This document shows, in pieces, positions 59,291 to 64,000 of a stretch of 64,000 nt of DNA. The position numbers and the translations under genes are program-made. Each line of letters opens with the position of its first letter. Position 1 is the stretch's first letter. Under the pieces are notes generated by a model. The model was not told the DNA's origin, did not search any database, and saw only the letters and a list, made by a program, of their open reading frames with translations. Source of the stretch: Ampelomyces quisqualis (lineage: Eukaryota > Ascomycota > Dothideomycetes > Pleosporales > Phaeosphaeriaceae); assembly GCA_018398575.1 (NCBI GenBank), contig JAGTXZ010000021.1, forward strand, positions 2,108,001 to 2,172,000. Direction: 5' to 3'.

Positions 59291-60142
59291 GCTCTACTAG
59301 GGTAAGAGAAAGCTTTACTCTAAGGTCTCTGCTAATTTTATTAAGAGCTAGAATACTATATACTAGTAGTAGTAGCGTCTTACTACTAAGAAGAACTCTA
59401 ACTCTACTAAAGTTACTACGTAGAAGATAGTGCTGCGCTAGTAGACTAGCTTAGTAAAGCTTTTCTTACGCATAGAGGTTAAGTATAGGAGTTATTATTA
59501 GCCTAAGAGTAATAAGATTTAGATTCTGTAGGTTAAGGTAACTAACTGCCTATCTACTATAGTAGAAGATATTCTAAACTTACTATAGGCTTAGGTAGGC
59601 TATTTTTCCTATTTCTTATAGTTACTGCGCTAGCGTTCTAACAGCCTCTAGGCTAACCTTTCTCTTCTTAGTAAAGCTAACGCGTAGTCTAATTCTAACC
59701 TTAATCTAAAGAGAAAAGAATCTTCTACTAGGTCTAAGCCTAGGTCTAAGAATAGTAGTAGTAGTAAAGGTAAGAATAGAAATAAAACCCTTCTCTAAAA
59801 GAGCTCTAGCCTTATACCTTTTTCTAAGAAGAAAGGTAAAAGTAAGACTAAAGCTAAGGCTAAAGCTAAACCTAAGCCTAAGCCTAAGAAGCACCTAGCT
59901 TTAGCTAGCTCTGCTAAGAAGCTAGTAGGTAAGCGTGTTAAGGGCTTAGGTAAGCTAAGCTACCTAGTGCGCTCTAGAGCAGTAATAGTAAGGCGTAAGG
60001 CCTTTCTAGAGTTAGGTAATGCTATTACCTAGAAATAGTAGAAAGAGAGAAAGGCTAGAGGGCTTAATAATAATTTACTAAGCTCTCTAAGCTTCTATAA
60101 GGCTAAAGAGAATAATAATAAGTTTCTAGGCTAAGCTAGTAG
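59291..60142 (+). pseudogene. Antisense Lys-rich gene of element E, copy Y
   Basis: Plus strand, opposite to pol. One frame reads well from about 59290 to 59560 (KALLQGLCQFYQELEYYILV, DSAALVDQLSKAFLTHRGQV with Q from TAA/TAG). From about 59700 the Lys/Ser/Pro-rich frame homologous to 24301-24622 is open, ending near 60135 in NNNLLSSLSFYKAKENNNKFLG. The two stretches are not in the same frame, so an indel or intron lies between them. Conservation in both E copies, beyond the chromodomain, shows it is part of the element. Whether it is protein-coding is uncertain; the minus-strand frame 59894-59706 is a shadow of its repeat. Confidence 0.4.
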
Positions 60143-60239
60143 TTATACTTAGCTGCACTATTAGGGCGCTAGCAGTGCGCTAGTAAGGCGCCTTTGTTTT
60201 TCTATATTTTTTTCCTTTTTTTTATATATATTAATTGTA

Positions 60240-63200
60240 TAAGTAATTGATCTCCTCTCTAGTTATACTTTCCTATAAGTTATTTATCTATATCTTTTTT
60301 ATTAACCTATTTATTATATTCTAAGAGCTAGCCTTTCTATTTTACTAGGTAATTTACTAAACACCTGTTACGCCTTTTTACTAATATAGCTTTAACCTTA
60401 TAGCGTTATTATAGCTCTTTACTATTATCTAGATTTACAGGCCTAGGTAAAGTTAACTCTTCTCTCTTTCTAGCTACAAATAGCTAGAGTAAGAAGGTAT
60501 AGAATACTAGGTAGATTCTTATATATAATAGAAGTAAGATTCTAAAAGCTTATAAGCTAATTTACTCTTTAACTAAGAAGAGGCCTATTTAGTGTAGTAA
60601 TAGCTTTCTACTAGCACTGCGCAGGCGTAGATGCTTTGTTAACAAGAGGATTATATCCTCTAGTTTAAACTCTTAGAGCCTGTGTTTCTTATTGTAATAT
60701 TACTCTTAATATTATAAAGTTTTATACTAGTAATTAGCTAAAGCGTTCTAAGTTTACATAAGCTTTTGTAACCTTTTTCTAACGCTAAGAACTTTAGTAG
60801 GCGCTGTTAGCTTATAGTTAAGGCGAAGGTAGAACCTATAGTAGGTAAGGAATAGAGATATTTCTAATATAGCCTGTTTAGCATTGTTATATACAAACTC
60901 TGCTAGTAATAAGAGGTGTACCTAATTGTTAGGCTAATTGCTTACAAAAGCTCTTAAGTATTACTCTAGGGTTTAGTTTTACTATTCTATTTAGCTGTCT
61001 ATTTATAGATAGACAGTAGTGCTAACCTAGCACTTTACCTTTACTATAAAGTAGAAGTCTTATTTAAATTATAATATAAAGACGCTTTCTTAATCTAATA
61101 TAATACCTTTAGGTAATGTAAAGAATTATATAATGTGTTCTAAGAATAGATCTACAAACTATAAGTAGTAACTATTTTTTACATAGAGATATACTTAGCT
61201 ATTTTAGTATACCTGTTAACTATAATAATTATTATATTATACACAACGCTATAGCGCTTAGTAGGTAGTAGGCCTATAATAAAATCTATTATAATTTCTT
61301 ACTATAGTCTCTAAGGTTAGGAGAGCACGTTTAATACACTAGTAGGGCACTATTTAAGCAACTTCGTGCCTTAGTATACTAAGTAAGAGTTTATATACTC
61401 TTTAAGCTCTTTTTTAAGCCTAGACTAATAGTAGTATTAGGCTATAGGCTTAAGCGTTTTAGCCTACCTAAAATAGCTAGCAAGTAGATTGTTATAATAC
61501 AGCTTAAGAAGCTTAGCTCTAAGAGCTAGCTTAGGTAAGATATACAATTAGTTCTTAAACTAAAAGCTGCCTAAAGTATTAAGCTTCTAGTGCCTTAGGC
61601 GTTTATTAGCAACTTAATAGGCAGGCGCTAGAGATATAACATTTCTGTGTAGCGTAACTGCTTCTAGGTTATTCTATTATACTTGTACACAGATTTTAAA
61701 GAAGAACTTAAGAAGTTTCTTATAAGCTAAACTTTCTAAGGCTATAGCTCTTGCTTGTAACTGCGTAACCCTTTAGTTTATTACTAGTCTACTCTTAGAA
61801 ATCTTCTAGTTAAGGCTATAGCTTATAGCTATTGCCTTAACGCGGTGCGCTAGGCTTATAGAAACATCTTTATTAAGATATAGAGTGCCTACTTACTATT
61901 AAGCTGTTATCTAGCTTTTTACTAACGCTAGCTTCTTACTAGGTAGCTTAGCTTAGGTTTCTGCCAGCTGCAATTTCTTTTGCAGTGCTAGTAATATGTT
62001 TAATAGTTAAATATCTAGTATATTACAATTATCTATAGGTTACCTTAAAGGCCTATCTGTAAGATTTGTCTTTTTAGACTAATACTTAATCTTAAAGTTA
62101 TAAGTAGCTAGCTTTATTACCTAGCTAGCCTATCTTTTAGATAGAGTTAATATGCCTATAAAGCTGCGTAGATTATTATAGTCTATCTATATTTCTAACT
62201 AAACTACTAGCCTCTTAACGTAGTAACGCTAGTGCTGCACTACTATAATAATAGTAAGGAGCTCTAGGTTGTATATATAGTGATTCCTTTCTATAGGCAA
62301 AAGCTTTCTTAACTAGAAGGCTATAGAGTACTAGGTTCTATTTGCATAAATTTAAAAGAAGATACCTACTACCTCTTAAACAGAGGTATTATTTTCTAGC
62401 TTAGATAGAAGCGTATAGTTATAGTACTACAGAACTAGCGTAGTTGTAAACCTGTTACAAAGCTAGCGCTTTGCTTTCTCTGCTGCGTTAGGCTAGTCAA
62501 AAGGACTAGACTTTTTTCCTTAAACTAATCTCTTTAAAAGATTAGTAATAGAGCTAATAATAATAGAAAAACTCTATATAAAGCGTTAATAGAAGTTTGC
62601 AAAGCCTAGGAAGACTTAAATATCCTTAAAGGATATTAGCGTAGGCTAATTAATAACTGCGCAAACCTATTCTAGATCTATTATAACACTATTAAGGCGT
62701 ATAATAAACTCTAGAAACTTAACTTAGTTAGTAGCAAAGGTACACTTCTTTAAGTTAATAAAAAGACTATATTCTTTTAGCTTAGGAAGTACTATTCTTA
62801 CCTGTTCCTAATAATTCTCTTCTTTTAAGAAAAAGATTAAGATATTATTAAGATAGATAACGCAAAAGATATCTAAATACAAGACTAAGGGTCTATTAAT
62901 ATACTTTCAAAACGTAGCAGGCGCGTTAGTTAGCCTAAAAGGTATAACTATGTATTTAAAGTAGCTATATTGCGTGTAAAACACTATCTTCTACTTATTA
63001 CTTTACTAGATTCCAATCTAGTAATACGCGTTCTTAAGATTAAGCTTAGTAAACTTTACTAATCTATAGAGCTAATTAAGGGTCTCTCTAATTAAGGACA
63101 GAGCTAATCTATTCTTTTTAGTAACTTATTTAAGGCCTTAATAGTCTACGTAAAAGTGTAATCTCTTATTCTTTTTAGACACAAACAAGATAGGTGCTTC

Positions 63201-63585
63201 TATAGAGCTTATACTTTCTTAGATCTAGCCTAGGCTCTATACTATTGCCAAGTAGTTACGTAGTACACTTAACTTCTTTAGTAAGAGGTTATAGAGCAGC
63301 CTATATAGAGCTATAGCTCTTTTCTCTAGCTTAATAGTGTAGTTACCTCTATAGTGCTGTAGTAGCGCGTTAGCAGCGTTACTATTTGCAATATCTTTAA
63401 AGCTCTTAAGTTTAATACGCTATAATAGGCATTTAGTAGAGAAGAATTATAGGCTACCTACTAAGACTACGTACACGCTTAGCTTATTATAAAAAGATTC
63501 TGTAAAAGTTTTAGTGTCTTTAAATCTTATTGTATTAGTGTTAAGCTTATAGCGCTACTACTTTAACTTATAGTTAAGCTACGCG
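60240..63585 (-). pseudogene. Element E copy Y pol: RT, RNase H, integrase, chromodomain, RIP-degraded
   Basis: Minus strand: FRLTNAPATFQ near 62940, RT box YLNNILIF at 62855-62832, LKEYSLFINLKKCTFATNQV, then DIQVFLGFANFYQRFI near 62600. RNase H region lies at about 62450-62000. The integrase core carries VNRYTKIAKYIS at about 61221-61186 and LKVLYQI downstream. The chromodomain is at about 60405-60290. Relative to copy X most differences are C/T or G/A. Both Asp of the RT box are changed to Asn in both copies, so the two were mutated in parallel or share a mutated ancestor. Confidence 0.85.
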
Positions 63586-64000
63586 TAAGCCTTTTCTAGC
63601 TCCTGTAAATAAACTAGCTATTTCTAAGATTAAAGAAGCTTTAAAGCTTACTATAATAGTTTTTCTAAATACGCTAATAATAATCTATGTAGCCTATTTA
63701 TACAGATTACCTAGGCTACTTATATTAGTAAGTATATTACTAATAGCAATTAGAATAACTTATCTCTTAACACAAGAATAGTTTAGATAAGCTGTATAAC
63801 ACTTACTTATTATTAATCTAGCTCTACTATAGTAGTAGCTGTTACTCTACTTGTTAGTAAACTAAGAGGTATACTATAAGTATAAGCTAGATTAGAGCTT
63901 TCTCTTCTTAACCTTATAAGTCTTTTTACTAGAAACTACTCTACTCTTAGGTAAGAGATTATGCTACTTAGTCTTGCGCTAGGATTAATACAAAGAACTT
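63586..64000 (+). pseudogene. Unrecognised decayed frame at the window edge
   Basis: Sequence unrelated to E begins after 63585. A plus-strand frame with only TAG/TAA stops can be read to the edge (KPFLAPVNKPAISKIKEAL.., then I/L/V-rich stretches such as LILVSILLIAIRITYLL near 63710). It might be the start of another transposon that truncated E copy Y. No family recognised. Confidence 0.35.

Larger units (their letters stand above)
58958..63585 (-). mobile_element. Element E copy Y (chromodomain Gypsy), 5'-truncated
   Basis: Second copy of E, uninterrupted where copy X carries A2, so it gives the empty site for that insertion (62678-62690). The pol runs from 63585 down to about 60270. The match to copy X ends at 63585 in TATAGTTAA, where unrelated sequence begins. 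No LTR is seen at either side. The left edge next to G3 is not defined by a repeat and 58958-59740 has no partner in copy X because that part was lost there. Confidence 0.75.

Noticed and set aside
59706..59894. 62-codon minus-strand open frame rich in L, R, F and S
   Set aside because: Shadow of the hexamer repeat that encodes the Lys-rich plus-strand frame.
1..64000. tRNA, rRNA or other structural RNA genes
   Set aside because: No cloverleaf with intact A/B boxes or rRNA-like block was recognised on either strand.

Overview
This window looks like one long transposon graveyard from a filamentous ascomycete (Pezizomycotina-type) genome, with no recognisable host gene. The sequence is very AT-rich and dominated by TA, CTA and TAG. 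TGG, CCA and TGA are almost absent, and nearly every reading frame is broken by TAG or TAA where CAG, CAA or TGG would be expected. Related copies differ mainly by C/T and G/A transitions. This is the signature of repeat-induced point mutation (RIP) acting on CpA. Almost all genes below are therefore RIP-killed pseudogenes, recognised by reading TAG/TAA as former Q/W codons. Boundaries of pseudogenes are approximate; LTR and TIR edges were read directly.

Layout. (1) 1-7107: partial copy (A1) of a very large DNA transposon. (2) 7108-10947: an unidentified plus-strand pseudogene, then an LTR-like repeat leading into a retrotransposon gag. (3) 10948-24300: a minus-strand Gypsy-type unit (G2) bounded by ~185-bp LTRs. 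It carries 4.4 kb of extra antisense genes and is interrupted by an almost unmutated 835-bp non-autonomous transposon (19211-20045). (4) 24301-27316 plus 52640-55302: the two halves of a chromodomain Gypsy element (E, copy X), split inside its reverse transcriptase by (5) 27317-52639, the full-length second copy (A2) of the large transposon. A2 is itself split by (6) 29473-36025, a complete chromovirus (L1) with 187-bp LTRs and a 5-bp target duplication. (7) 55303-58957: another minus-strand Gypsy pol/gag (G3). (8) 58958-63585: a second copy of E (copy Y). (9) 63586-64000: an unidentified decayed frame running off the window.

The centrepiece is element A. It is about 18.8 kb without L1, has terminal inverted repeats beginning CGTTAGGAAAA and a 2-bp target duplication. 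It encodes a Plavaka-type (CACTA superfamily) transposase on one strand. On the other it encodes a pogo/Tigger-type CENP-B + DDE_1 transposase and an unrecognised ~1,390-codon protein. It also carries four separate minisatellite arrays. The nesting gives a relative chronology: G3, then E copy X into G3, then A2 into E, then L1 into A2, with RIP acting on all of them. The 835-bp derivative at 19211 is the youngest or least mutated element.
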